The notes beneath the pieces are model-generated. The model was not told the DNA's origin. It searched no databases and saw nothing but the letters and a program-made list of their open reading frames with translations. Source: Rhizobium sp. CF080 (GTDB lineage: Bacteria > Pseudomonadota > Alphaproteobacteria > Rhizobiales > Rhizobiaceae). Taken from it: 64,000 nt of DNA. Position numbers and translations under genes: made by a program. The stretch lies in assembly GCF_000282095.2 (NCBI RefSeq), contig NZ_AKKC02000001.1:1-64000 (forward strand), in the 5' to 3' direction. Position 1 is the stretch's first letter. Each line of letters opens with the position of its first letter. Below are positions 1 through 10,928 of the stretch, piece by piece.

Positions 1-141
1 GGCACGGATGCCATGGCGCGCTGCATGCTCGACATCGAACTCGATCGCCGCGCCGAAGGCCGCTCCTTCCAGGCGCGCACCGATGCAATGATGTGGCGGC
101 CGATGGTGGTCGAGCGCCGGGTGATCGTCGAGCGGCGCTGA
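1..141 (+). CDS. C-terminal end of an unidentified protein
   Basis: The reading frame starting at base 1 is open from the window edge to a TGA at 139-141 and gives 46 residues rich in Arg, Met and Val, ending in VIVERR. The gene begins outside the window, so start and length are unknown. No motif is recognisable. It is convergent with the VOC gene that follows. GC-rich third positions fit a real coding frame, but the call rests on a short fragment only. Confidence 0.4.
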   Translation, partial: GTDAMARCMLDIELDRRAEGRSFQARTDAMMWRPMVVERRVIVERR

Positions 142-251
142 ACGATTGGACATAGGGCGGCAGCTTCGTCAAATCCGGCATCCCGCCGGCGCGCCGGGTC
201 TCCTCAAGCGGCCCACAAGGATACCTGGCTTCGAAAGCGAAGCCTGTTCGA

Positions 252-611
252 TTACCGCCGGTATTGCAGCTCGATCTTCACGCCTTCCGGGCCATAGACG
301 AAGATCTGGCCGATATCGGTGCCAGGTATGGCGTCGTGTTCGAAGCGGTAACCGGTCGCTTCAATGTCCTTGACGGCGACATCGCGATCGTAAAAAGCAA
401 AGGCCGCATGGTCATAAATGCCGACCGGAGGATCGTTTTGCCGCTCGACGACCAGCAGGTGAATGCAGGAATGGCCGTCGATATAGAGCCAGTGGCCCGG
501 GAACGGGAATGGCGGCCGAAACCCTTCCTTTGCTCCCAGCACCGTCTCAAGGAACGCCATCATCGGCCCCGCATCGCGGGTGCGGATCGTCACGTGGTCC
601 AAGCGCGGCAT
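252..611 (-). CDS. VOC family protein (glyoxalase/dioxygenase fold)
   Basis: The 119-residue product starts MPRLDHVTIRTRD, the usual first strand of a vicinal-oxygen-chelate module, and has a later strand with LYIDGHSCIHLLV and a C-terminal VYGPEGVKIELQY, where the Glu of the last strand is a typical metal ligand. VOC proteins form paired beta-alpha-beta-beta-beta modules and act as lyases, dioxygenases or resistance proteins; the substrate cannot be read here. The start at 611 was chosen because an AGGGGAGGGG ribosome binding site lies just upstream; an in-frame ATG 14 codons earlier has no such site. It lies about 75 bp downstream of the GNAT gene on the same strand. Confidence 0.8.
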   Translation of the reverse strand: MPRLDHVTIRTRDAGPMMAFLETVLGAKEGFRPPFPFPGHWLYIDGHSCIHLLVVERQNDPPVGIYDHAAFAFYDRDVAVKDIEATGYRFEHDAIPGTDIGQIFVYGPEGVKIELQYRR

Positions 612-686
612 ATGCCCCTCCCCTTTGTCGCACGTCTGTACCGAGCATAACACGGCAATGCAGACGTGTGAGCAGAAGATCGAGAG

Positions 687-1114
687 TTAGAAATTCCTCA
701 TGTTGTAATGGGGAATTCCGACGTCGAAGAATTCCTCGCCATAGGCCTTGAAGCCGAAACGTTCGTACATGGAGATCTTGTCGCTCTGGGCGGCCAGATG
801 GAAGCGGTTGTCGCGGGCTTGCCCGTGGGCCTCCATGGCGGCGCGGATCATGGCGCTGGCGACGCCCTTGCCGCGCCATGGACCGGTAACCGCGACCCGG
901 CCGATCTTGACGCAGTCTTCCGCATAGATAACCCGCAGCGTGCCGCAGACCTCGCCGGAGACGACGGCGACGAAATGGAAGGCGGTCAGGTCGTCGGCAT
1001 CGAATTCCAGGTCGGCGGGGACGTTCTGCTCGACGATGAAGACCTCGCGGCGAAGGCGGAAACCCTCGTTGCAGAGCGTGCTGAAAACGGGGACGGCGAG
1101 AACGGTAACTTGGC

Positions 1115-1118
<4 letters not shown>
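687..1118 (-). CDS. GNAT family N-acetyltransferase (ElaA-like)
   Basis: The 143-residue protein has the acetyl-CoA binding loop of GNAT enzymes in VAVTGPWRGKGVASAMI (about residues 75-91) and the ending YERFGFKAYGEEFFDVGIPH, which is typical of the ElaA/YjcF subgroup. The early stretch FRLRREVFIVEQ also matches that subgroup. It would transfer an acetyl group to an amine on an unknown small molecule or protein. Its ATG overlaps the TGA of ppdK by four bases (ATGA), so it is probably translated from the ppdK transcript. The functional link to ppdK is unknown. Confidence 0.85.
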
Positions 1119-3787
<2,669 letters not shown>

Positions 3788-3923
3788 TGCTGCTCTCCAC
3801 CCGTCGCAGTCTTTTACGCCATAAGTACAAGCTTTATGACGGTTTGGAAACGGATGTAGGCAGGATTATGTTGCGTCGCAACAAAAGCGGCATCAAGCGG
3901 TTAAGAAACGGGCTCGATGGTGC

Positions 3924-4075
3924 TTAAAAAACAAAGCTTTGCGGGGCCGGATCACAGGCGGCCCCGCAAAGCTTTCCGTTCGGGACAGGAAACCCGAACG
4001 GGGGGTGGCAAACTCTGACTGTCTGGCTGCGAAGCGCATGGACGCTTCGAGCGTTCCAATTCTAAAACAACAAAA
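3924..4075 (-). ncRNA. Candidate structured small RNA on the minus strand
   Basis: Read on the minus strand from about 4075 there are three consecutive stem-loops: GAAGCG/CGCTTC (about 4029-4046), CCGTTCGGG/CCCGAACGG (about 3976-4001), and a perfect 16-pair stem (3933-3948 with 3960-3975) that runs into TGTTTTTTAA. This is the architecture of many rhizobial trans-acting small RNAs. A TTGACA-like -35 element occurs upstream (minus strand near 4172-4177), but it is about 100 bases from the first hairpin, so the 5' end is a guess. It could instead be the untranslated trailer and terminator of smc. I could not match it to a named RNA family. Confidence 0.35.
3926..3975 (-). terminator. Rho-independent terminator (minus strand)
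   Basis: A perfect 16-bp inverted repeat (AAAGCTTTGCGGGGCC at 3933-3948, complement at 3960-3975, 11-base loop) is followed on the minus strand by TGTTTTTTAAG. It would end transcription coming from smc or from a small RNA upstream. On the plus strand there is no T-run after the stem. Confidence 0.75.
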
Positions 4076-4231
4076 TAACAATACCCGGAAAATTACATCC
4101 CCCATATGGGTGATTCTACGTAGATTGCGGGTAATTTTATGCCAAGGATACGGGGTGATGATTGAGATTTGTCAATCAATTTCCGTAAATTCTGGCGGGA
4201 GGACCATGCGGCCCATCGCAACCCGATCCGC

Positions 4232-7200
4232 TCAGCTCGCCTCGCGCAGGAGTTCGGCGGTCTGAAGATCGACGGAAACGAGCTGGGAAACGCCCTGTTC
4301 GGCCATGGTCACGCCGAAAAGACGATTCATGCGGGCCATGGTGATGGGATTGTGGGTGATGATGATGAAACGGGTTTCGGTGGAAGCCGCCATCTCGTCC
4401 ATCAGATTGCAATAGCGTTCCACATTGTGGTCGTCGAGAGGCGCATCCACCTCGTCCAGCACGCAGATCGGCGCCGGATTGGTGAGGAAGACGGCAAAGA
4501 TCAGCGCCATCGCCGTCAGCGCCTGCTCGCCGCCTGAGAGCAGCGTCATGGTCTGCGGCTTCTTGCCGGGCGGGCGGGCGAGGATTTCGAGGCCCGCTTC
4601 GAGCGGATCATCCGATTCGATCAGCTGCAGTTCCGCGGTGCCACCGCCGAAGAGATGGGTGAAAAGTCGCTGGAACTGCTCGTTGACCACGTCGAAGGCG
4701 GCCAGCAGCCGTTCGCGGCCTTCGCGGTTGAGGCTCTGGATGGCGCCGCGCAGCTTGCGGATCGCGTCGATCACGTCTGCGCGCTCGCGCATCAGCGTGT
4801 CCAGCTTGTTGGAGAGCTCCGTCTGCTCTTCGTCGGCGCGCAGGTTGACGGCGCCGAGCCGTTCCCGCTCCATGCGCAGGCGATCGACCTCGCGCTCGAT
4901 CTCACGGATATCGGGCATCGGCGAATCGGGCTTGAGGCCGGCCAGCCGCAGGACCTCGTGGGGCGCGACATTGAGCGTCTCGCGGATGCGGACCTCGCTC
5001 TCGTGGCGCTTCTCGGCCGCCGAAACCAGGCGCTCCTCGGCGCGGCCGCGCTTTTCGCGCGACTCGGCGAGTTCGGAAAGGGCAACGACAGCGATCCGGT
5101 CGGCGTCGCGCTGATAGGTTTCGGCCTCCGCCAGCCGGTCGGCGGCCGCCCGGCGGGCCTCCTCGGCCTTCTGCAGCTCGGTGAGCAGCGCGCGGCGCTT
5201 GTCGTCGAATTCCTCCGGGGCGGCTTCGAGATCGGCGATCTCCTCGCGGGCCTCTTCTTCGCGCTCGCGAAGGCTCTCGATCTGATTGGCGGCACTGGTG
5301 GCGCGGGCGCTCCAGGAGGCACGCTCCTGGGCGATCGCGGCAAGGCGCCGCTTGCGGGCTTCGGTTTCGCGGCTCAGCCCCTCGTAACGGGCGCGCGCCT
5401 CGGCAAGCAGGCCGCGATCGGTCGCCACAACGGCCTGCTGATCGCGCAACCGGTTGTCGAGATGGGAAATATCGGGCGCATCCTCCAGCTCGATGCGGGC
5501 GTTTTCTTCCTGGACGCCGAGATCCTCGATCTGCGCCGTCACCTGGTTGACCGCTTCGCCGGCCACGTCGCGGCGGCGCATCAGGTCGCCGGCTGCGCGT
5601 TCGGCAGCGGCCAGCGCATCGCGGGCTTCGGAAAGCTGGCGGGCAGCAATACGGGCGCGGTCGCGGGCATCCGTGAGGCGCCGCTCGGCAGAGGTGATCT
5701 CGGATGCGGCGGAGGCGAGCGCCACTTCGGTTTCGGACAGCACGATGCGCGCTTCGTCGATCTCGGCTTCCAGTTCCGAGAGCCGGTTCTTCTGGGAGAG
5801 CCGCAAGGCGGCCGCCCCCGGAGCCTCGGAGCCGGTGACGTGTCCGTCCCAGCGATAGACGGCGCCTTCGCGGGTTACCAGACGCTGGCCGGGCCGCAGC
5901 AGGCGCATCAAGCTCCTGGCATCAGACGCTGCGACGACGCCGATCTGGGCAAGACTGCGGGACAGTTCCGGCGGGGCTGTGACATGGGCGATCAACGGCT
6001 GGGCACCCTGCGGCAGGCCGGGGTCGCCGGAACCGTCGCCATTCACCGACCAGTAGGTCGGGGCCGACGCATCGACCGGGCTTTCGAGATCGTCGCCGAG
6101 CGCTGCACCGAGTGCCGCCTCGAAACCGCGATCGACGCGGATCATGTCGGCGACCGCGACGAAATCCCCCGACGTGGCACCGGCTGCCAGCATTTTCGAA
6201 ATGGTGCGGGCCTCGGTTTCCAGCGCATTCAGCGCCGAGCGGGCCGCTTCCACGGGGCCACGAGCCAGCAATTCGGCAGAGCGCGCGGCACCAAGAGCCG
6301 CCTCGACCTCTTCGATGGCGATCGTCGCATCCTCGACGGCGATTTCGGCCGCCTCGACGGACTCGCGCTTTTCGGCCGGATCATCGAGGCCGGACAGCCG
6401 CTCGTTGATCGAGTCGAGTTCGCCGGTCGCGTCGGCGAGCTGCCGGTCGAGGCGCTGGCGGCGCTCGGCGAGATCGCGGATCAGCCGTTCCAGCTGGTTG
6501 CGGCCGGCGGCAGCTTCGGCGCGCTCGGCGGTGATTGCCGAAAACAGCGCTTCGCTCGTCGCCAGCGACGCCGTGGCGCCCTCGAAGGCCTCGCGCAACT
6601 CCTCGGCTTCCGAACCGGAATCGGCGAGCATGTCGTTGATCTCGGCCTCTTCTTCGGCGAGCCTTTCGAGGAAGGCGGTGTTGTCGGCGGCGAGCTGTTC
6701 CTCGCGGCGGATGTCCTCGCCGAGCTGGGCGAGCCTGCGGGTTAGTTCATCGCGGCGCTTCAGGAGGCGGTTTGCCTCCTCCTCCAGCTGGCCGCGGGCG
6801 ATCTGCAGGCGCTGCAGAGCGGCACCGGCCTTCGCCTCCTCCTCGCGCAATTCCGGCAGCTTGAGGCTGGCGATCGCCTGATTCTTGGCGGCCTCCATCT
6901 GCGCCTGCGCCTTTTCGGCGACGATGCTGGTCACCTGGTTGAGCGCGCTTTCCGCCTCGCCTTCCGCCTCCTTGGCCTGCACCCAGCGGATATGCAGGAG
7001 CATCGCCTCGCGGGCGCGGATATCTGCCGACAGGGTCTTGAAGCGGTTGGCCTGGCGGGCCTGACGTTTCAGACTCTCGATCTGGCTTTCGAGCTGCGAG
7101 AGCACGTCGTCCAGGCGTTCGAGATTGCCTTCGGCTGCGCGCAGCCGCAGTTCCGCCTCGTGGCGGCGGGAATGCAGACCGGAAATGCCGGCCGCCTCTT

Positions 7201-7693
7201 CGAGAAGCTGGCGGCGGGCCTGGGGTTTGGCCTGGATCAGTTCGCCGATGCGACCCTGCCCGACCATGGAGGGCGAGCGGGCGCCGGTCGAGGCATCGGC
7301 GAACAGGAGCTGCACGTCCTTGGCGCGGGCTTCCTTGCCGTTGATGCGGTACACGGAGCCGGACTCGCGCTCGATGCGGCGGGTCACCTGGATTTCGTCG
7401 GAATCGTTGAAGGCAGCGGGTGCCGTGCGGTCGGCATTGTCGAGATAGAGGCCGACTTCGGCAGTATTGCGGGCCGGTCGGTTGCCGGAACCCGAGAAGA
7501 TCACGTCGTCCATCCCGGACGCGCGCATGTTCTTGTAGGAGTTTTCTCCCATCACCCAGCGCAGCGCCTCGACAAGGTTCGACTTGCCGCAGCCATTCGG
7601 GCCGACCACGCCGGTCAGCCCGCGCTCGATAATGAATTCCGTCGGCTCGACGAAAGACTTGAATCCGAGAACGCGCAGCTTGTTGAACTTCAT
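4232..7693 (-). CDS. smc: Chromosome segregation protein SMC
   Basis: The 1153-residue protein is a full-length SMC ATPase that compacts and organises the chromosome, normally with ScpA and ScpB. The N-terminal head has Walker A GPNGCGKSNLVEALRWVMGE (about residues 32-51). Two very long Glu/Ala/Arg-rich coiled-coil arms flank a hinge around residues 500-630 (DLESPVDASAPTYWSV to YRWDGHVTGSEAPGAAALRL). The C-terminal head has the ABC signature LLSGGEQALTAMALIFAVF and Walker B PICVLDEVDAPLDDHNV. The start MKFNKLRVLGFKSF is conserved in the family. A dsbA-like gene lies just upstream on the same strand, 36 bases away, so they may be co-transcribed. Confidence 0.97.
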   Translation of the reverse strand: MKFNKLRVLGFKSFVEPTEFIIERGLTGVVGPNGCGKSNLVEALRWVMGENSYKNMRASGMDDVIFSGSGNRPARNTAEVGLYLDNADRTAPAAFNDSDEIQVTRRIERESGSVYRINGKEARAKDVQLLFADASTGARSPSMVGQGRIGELIQAKPQARRQLLEEAAGISGLHSRRHEAELRLRAAEGNLERLDDVLSQLESQIESLKRQARQANRFKTLSADIRAREAMLLHIRWVQAKEAEGEAESALNQVTSIVAEKAQAQMEAAKNQAIASLKLPELREEEAKAGAALQRLQIARGQLEEEANRLLKRRDELTRRLAQLGEDIRREEQLAADNTAFLERLAEEEAEINDMLADSGSEAEELREAFEGATASLATSEALFSAITAERAEAAAGRNQLERLIRDLAERRQRLDRQLADATGELDSINERLSGLDDPAEKRESVEAAEIAVEDATIAIEEVEAALGAARSAELLARGPVEAARSALNALETEARTISKMLAAGATSGDFVAVADMIRVDRGFEAALGAALGDDLESPVDASAPTYWSVNGDGSGDPGLPQGAQPLIAHVTAPPELSRSLAQIGVVAASDARSLMRLLRPGQRLVTREGAVYRWDGHVTGSEAPGAAALRLSQKNRLSELEAEIDEARIVLSETEVALASAASEITSAERRLTDARDRARIAARQLSEARDALAAAERAAGDLMRRRDVAGEAVNQVTAQIEDLGVQEENARIELEDAPDISHLDNRLRDQQAVVATDRGLLAEARARYEGLSRETEARKRRLAAIAQERASWSARATSAANQIESLREREEEAREEIADLEAAPEEFDDKRRALLTELQKAEEARRAAADRLAEAETYQRDADRIAVVALSELAESREKRGRAEERLVSAAEKRHESEVRIRETLNVAPHEVLRLAGLKPDSPMPDIREIEREVDRLRMERERLGAVNLRADEEQTELSNKLDTLMRERADVIDAIRKLRGAIQSLNREGRERLLAAFDVVNEQFQRLFTHLFGGGTAELQLIESDDPLEAGLEILARPPGKKPQTMTLLSGGEQALTAMALIFAVFLTNPAPICVLDEVDAPLDDHNVERYCNLMDEMAASTETRFIIITHNPITMARMNRLFGVTMAEQGVSQLVSVDLQTAELLREAS

Positions 7694-7729
7694 GCCGCGC
7701 GCCTCACCTTCCCCTCAGGGAAGGCGCAC

Positions 7730-8434
7730 TCACGACAGGCTGTCGATGAGCTTCGACATGGATTCAACCGACATATCTCCCGAATACTTCTTGCCGCCGA
7801 TCAGGAAGGTCGGCGTAGAATTGACGCCGAATTCATCCGCTCCCCTCTTAACGACGGCATTCACTTGATCGAGAAGCTTCTGGTTCGTCAAGCAGGCCTC
7901 GAAAGTCTGCTGTGAGTAACCTGCGAGTTTGACCGTCTGGAGCAGCGCATTGCGCACATTTCCGTCCGCAGGCGACGCCCAGCCGCGCTGCTGCTTGAAG
8001 AGCATGGAGACCATCGGGAAATACTGGGCCGGCGTCGCAAGGTCGGCGGCGTTCTGCGGGCTGCAGCGGGCAAGCATGAAAGCAGCGGTCGCGACCGGAT
8101 CGAACGGGAATTCGCGGATGATGAAGCGCACCTTGCCGGTGTCGATATACTTGGTCTTGATCGCGTCGAAGGTCTTGTTGTGGAAATTGGCGCAGTGCGG
8201 GCAGGTCATCGACATGTATTCGATGATCGTGACCTTGGCCTTCTCATCTCCCAGCGCCATTTCCGGCAGCGGGCCCGGCTTCAGCGCAGCGGCCATGTCC
8301 ACGTCGCCCTGGGATTCCGGCAATTCCTGCGCAAAGGCGTCGGACGCGCCGAGCGGCAGTGCCAGGCAAAGAGCGGTTACAGCCACTCCGCCGAGAAGCG
8401 CGCGCCTGGTCATGGTCATTTCGTTCATCTGCAT
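7730..8434 (-). CDS. Periplasmic DsbA-family thiol:disulfide oxidoreductase
   Basis: The 234-residue protein has a thioredoxin-fold DsbA/BdbD-type domain with the redox motif CPHC (in MSMTCPHCANFH, about residue 83) and a later cis-Pro strand STPTFLIGGKKYSGDM. The N-terminus has TRRALLGG followed by a hydrophobic stretch and AFAQ, an apparent signal peptide of possible Tat type, so it acts in the periplasm. The annotated start is the first ATG; ATG codons at residues 3, 5 and 7 are alternatives because the ribosome binding site is weak. It precedes smc, a common rhizobial order. Confidence 0.88.
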   Translation of the reverse strand: MQMNEMTMTRRALLGGVAVTALCLALPLGASDAFAQELPESQGDVDMAAALKPGPLPEMALGDEKAKVTIIEYMSMTCPHCANFHNKTFDAIKTKYIDTGKVRFIIREFPFDPVATAAFMLARCSPQNAADLATPAQYFPMVSMLFKQQRGWASPADGNVRNALLQTVKLAGYSQQTFEACLTNQKLLDQVNAVVKRGADEFGVNSTPTFLIGGKKYSGDMSVESMSKLIDSLS

Positions 8435-8578
8435 GGAACACCCGTGTGCGAGAGATCTTCAATAAAGGTGACATTCCGTATCGCGGCGCCCCAACGCGAA
8501 CAAGCTGTCGATAGGCAAATCTCTTCAAAGAATTGTGACAAATCGGAGGTCTATCAAGAGGATCGGCGGGTTTATCTC

Positions 8579-9082
8579 TCAGACCTTGCGTTTCTGCTGC
8601 AGCACGGCGGTGCCGAGCCTTGCCACGGCCTTCTTGAGCGCATCGCTTTCGATGCCCTCCAGCATGGTTTCCAGCCGCTTGGCGGCCTCGCCCTTCAGCG
8701 GTGGCGGCTTGCGGGGATGCTTGAAGGTCTGGGACACCGGTTTCTGGACGATGCGGATCTGGCGCACGGCCGGAAAACCGAAAAAGCCGTTGATGCGGGC
8801 GATCAGTTCGCCCTGGGCATGGGTCAGGAAAAGTGCGCGGGCACCCTCGCAGGCAATCGTCAGCACGCCGGCCTGGTGGCCGCCGCCCGAACCGGTACCC
8901 TCGTCGCGGCGCGGCCAGGCGATCTTTTCCGGCCTTGTGCAATCGGCAAAGTCCTCGCCGGCGATCTCGTCCCAGGAGCCGAGCAGCGCCGTCGATATGC
9001 CGGCGCGGCGGGCAAGCACCGGATCGATGATGCCGTTCGCCACTTCCGATATCTGCAGCTCGCGTTTCTTGGGATAAGTCAT
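8579..9082 (-). CDS. DUF721 domain protein (DciA-like)
   Basis: The 167-residue protein has the DUF721 layout: an N-terminal helix region with LARRAGISTALLGSWDEIAGEDFADCTRPEKI, then the small beta/alpha domain GVLTIACEGARALFLTHAQGELIARINGFFG. This family includes DciA, which helps load the replicative helicase in bacteria lacking DnaC/DnaI; that role is inferred from the family. The start at 9082 has GGCAGG upstream; an in-frame ATG at 9094 is possible. It is divergent from mutY with an 87-base gap, and the frame staying open into mutY is only a shadow. Confidence 0.8.
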   Translation of the reverse strand: MTYPKKRELQISEVANGIIDPVLARRAGISTALLGSWDEIAGEDFADCTRPEKIAWPRRDEGTGSGGGHQAGVLTIACEGARALFLTHAQGELIARINGFFGFPAVRQIRIVQKPVSQTFKHPRKPPPLKGEAAKRLETMLEGIESDALKKAVARLGTAVLQQKRKV

Positions 9083-9169
9083 GACGCCTGCCATTGTGGC
9101 GCCGGCAGGCCTTGATGCCGGCGCACTCTTCCCACAACTATACGCCATCTCTTCCCAAAACGGCAAACG

Positions 9170-10255
9170 ATGCTCCAGACGCTCCCCATCACCCATGCCC
9201 AGAAGCTGCTGACCTGGTACGACCGGCACCACCGGGAGCTGCCGTGGCGGGTGAGCCCGGCTGCCGCGAAGGCCGGGAAACGGGCAGATCCCTATCATGT
9301 GTGGCTTTCGGAAGTGATGCTGCAGCAGACGACCGTGCAGGCGGTCAAACCCTATTTCGCCAAGTTCCTGACGCTGTGGCCCAGGGTGACCGACCTCGCA
9401 GCCGCGCCGGTCGAGGACGTGATGGCGGCCTGGGCCGGTCTCGGATATTACGCCCGCGCCCGCAACCTCAAGAAATGTGCAGAAGCCGTCGCCTCCGAAC
9501 ATGGCGGCGTGTTTCCGGATACCGAGAACGGTTTGCGCGCGCTGCCCGGCATCGGCGACTATACGTCAGCGGCAGTCTCGGCCATCGCCTTCAACCGCCA
9601 GTCCGCCGTCATGGACGGCAATGTCGAGCGGGTGATTTCGCGGCTCTACGCGATCGACGCACCGCTTCCGGGCTCGAAACCCGTGATGAAGGCGAAGGTG
9701 GCGGACCTGACGCCTGCCGACCGCCCGGGCGATTTCGCGCAAGCGATGATGGATCTCGGCGCGACGATCTGCACCCCGAAACGGCCGACCTGCGCGCTCT
9801 GTCTCTTCCGCGATGATTGTCTCGCCTTTGCCGAACACGATCCCGAAAGGTTTCCGGTGAAGGCGGCGAAGAAGGAAAAGCCCGTGCGGCTGGGCGCCGT
9901 GTTCGTGGCCGTGACGCCCGAGGGCGAAGTGCTTCTGCGACGGCGGATCGACAGCGGCCTGCTCGGCGGCATGACGGAAGTGCCGACCACCGCCTGGACC
10001 TCCCGCATCGACGGAGGCACGACGACGGACCACGCGCCCTTCCCTGCCGCCTGGGAGGCATCCGGCACCGTCACCCACGTCTTCACCCATTTCGAGCTCA
10101 GGCTTTCGGTCTTCCGGGCGAAGACCGAAAGGGTCGCTACCGCCGACGGATGGTGGGAACCGGTCACAAATCTCGAGGCTCAGGCCTTGCCGACGGTGAT
10201 GAAAAAAGCCATCACCCAGGCTCTTCCGCTAGCCTTCGAAAAATCTCCGAACTAG
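9170..10255 (+). CDS. mutY: A/G-specific adenine DNA glycosylase
   Basis: The 361-residue protein removes adenine mispaired with 8-oxoguanine in base-excision repair. It shows the LPWR N-terminal motif, the catalytic Glu region EVMLQQTTVQAV, the helix-hairpin-helix ALPGIGDYTSAAV, the catalytic Asp in VMDGNVERVISRLYAI, and a 4Fe-4S loop C-x6-C-x2-C-x5-C (CTPKRPTCALCLFRDDC). The C-terminal NUDIX-like domain (from about residue 235) reads the 8-oxoG strand. A HAD phosphatase gene follows 32 bases later on the same strand. Confidence 0.96.
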   Translation: MLQTLPITHAQKLLTWYDRHHRELPWRVSPAAAKAGKRADPYHVWLSEVMLQQTTVQAVKPYFAKFLTLWPRVTDLAAAPVEDVMAAWAGLGYYARARNLKKCAEAVASEHGGVFPDTENGLRALPGIGDYTSAAVSAIAFNRQSAVMDGNVERVISRLYAIDAPLPGSKPVMKAKVADLTPADRPGDFAQAMMDLGATICTPKRPTCALCLFRDDCLAFAEHDPERFPVKAAKKEKPVRLGAVFVAVTPEGEVLLRRRIDSGLLGGMTEVPTTAWTSRIDGGTTTDHAPFPAAWEASGTVTHVFTHFELRLSVFRAKTERVATADGWWEPVTNLEAQALPTVMKKAITQALPLAFEKSPN

Positions 10256-10287
10256 TTCAAACGCCTTCAATTTCCAGGACACCGTTC

Positions 10288-10902
10288 ATGGCAGCCAAGA
10301 TCGACCACATCGTCTTCGACATCGGCAAGGTGCTGATCCACTACGATCCGAACCTTCCCTATGCCCGCCTCATTCCCGACGATGAGGAGCGCAGATGGTT
10401 CTTTGAGAACGTCTGCACCCATGACTGGAACGTAGAGCAGGATCGCGGCCGCAAGTGGGAAGATGCCGAGGCGCTGCTGGTCGCGCAGTATCCGGAACGC
10501 GAGGAACAGATCCGCGCCTTCCGCAAATACTGGCACGAAATGGTGCCATATGCCTATGACGACTCGGTGAAGATCATGGAAAGCCTGATCGACAAGGGCC
10601 ATGACGTGACGATGCTGACCAATTTCGCCGCCGACACGTTCACCGAGGCCAGAAAAATCTTCCCCTTTCTCAACAAGCCGCGGGGCGTCACCGTGTCGGG
10701 CGAGATCGGCCTGATCAAGCCGGACGTGGCGATCTACGAAAAGCATGCCCGCGACTTCGGCCTGACGCCGGAAGCCTCGATCTTCATCGACGACAGCTAT
10801 CCGAATGTCGAAGGTGCCCGCGCCGCCGGCTGGCAAGCGGTGCATTTCAGGGATCCCGAGACGCTGCGGCAGGACCTTTTCGCCCACGGCATCGAGTTTT
10901 AA
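10288..10902 (+). CDS. HAD-superfamily hydrolase (HAD-IA, haloacid dehalogenase/phosphatase type)
   Basis: The 204-residue protein has HAD motif I altered to FDIGKVL (residues 9-15: the nucleophile Asp is present while the usual +2 Asp is Gly), motif II TMLTNFA, motif III Lys in GLIKPDVAIYE, and motif IV FIDDSYPNVEGARAAGW. Loss of the +2 acid/base Asp is common in the YihX-like and haloacid dehalogenase branches. The substrate is unknown. The start at 10288 has AGGACACC upstream. It follows mutY and is convergent with the S24 regulator. Confidence 0.88.
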   Translation: MAAKIDHIVFDIGKVLIHYDPNLPYARLIPDDEERRWFFENVCTHDWNVEQDRGRKWEDAEALLVAQYPEREEQIRAFRKYWHEMVPYAYDDSVKIMESLIDKGHDVTMLTNFAADTFTEARKIFPFLNKPRGVTVSGEIGLIKPDVAIYEKHARDFGLTPEASIFIDDSYPNVEGARAAGWQAVHFRDPETLRQDLFAHGIEF

Positions 10903-10928
10903 GGGCTTCGGATCGGCGCAACCGGATC

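Larger units (their letters stand above)
3788..4231. other. Intergenic region with several dyads (ppdK leader and smc trailer)
   Basis: No convincing gene lies in these 444 bases between two minus-strand genes. It is clearly more AT-rich than its surroundings. From right to left (minus-strand reading) it holds the dyad block at 4089-4138 (palindromes CCCATATGGG and TCTACGTAGA enclosed by AAAATTAC/GTAATTTT), a small hairpin near 4020-4045, a nine-pair hairpin with stem CCGTTCGGG, and a 16-pair hairpin followed by T residues. The ppdK promoter must lie in the left 140 bases, where TTGCGACGCAACATAAT stands out. Confidence 0.6.

Noticed and set aside
3893-4105. Short minus-strand ORF in the smc-ppdK gap
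   Set aside because: It spans three stem-loops, has no ribosome binding site and no domain; RNA structure explains the stretch better.
4655-6745. 696-codon frame opposite smc
   Set aside because: Antisense shadow of the SMC coiled coil; repetitive Gly/Ala/Leu composition and no domain.
9083-9502. N-terminal extension of the DUF721 protein into mutY
   Set aside because: The extra 140 codons are antisense to the conserved mutY start; the family begins near the chosen ATG.
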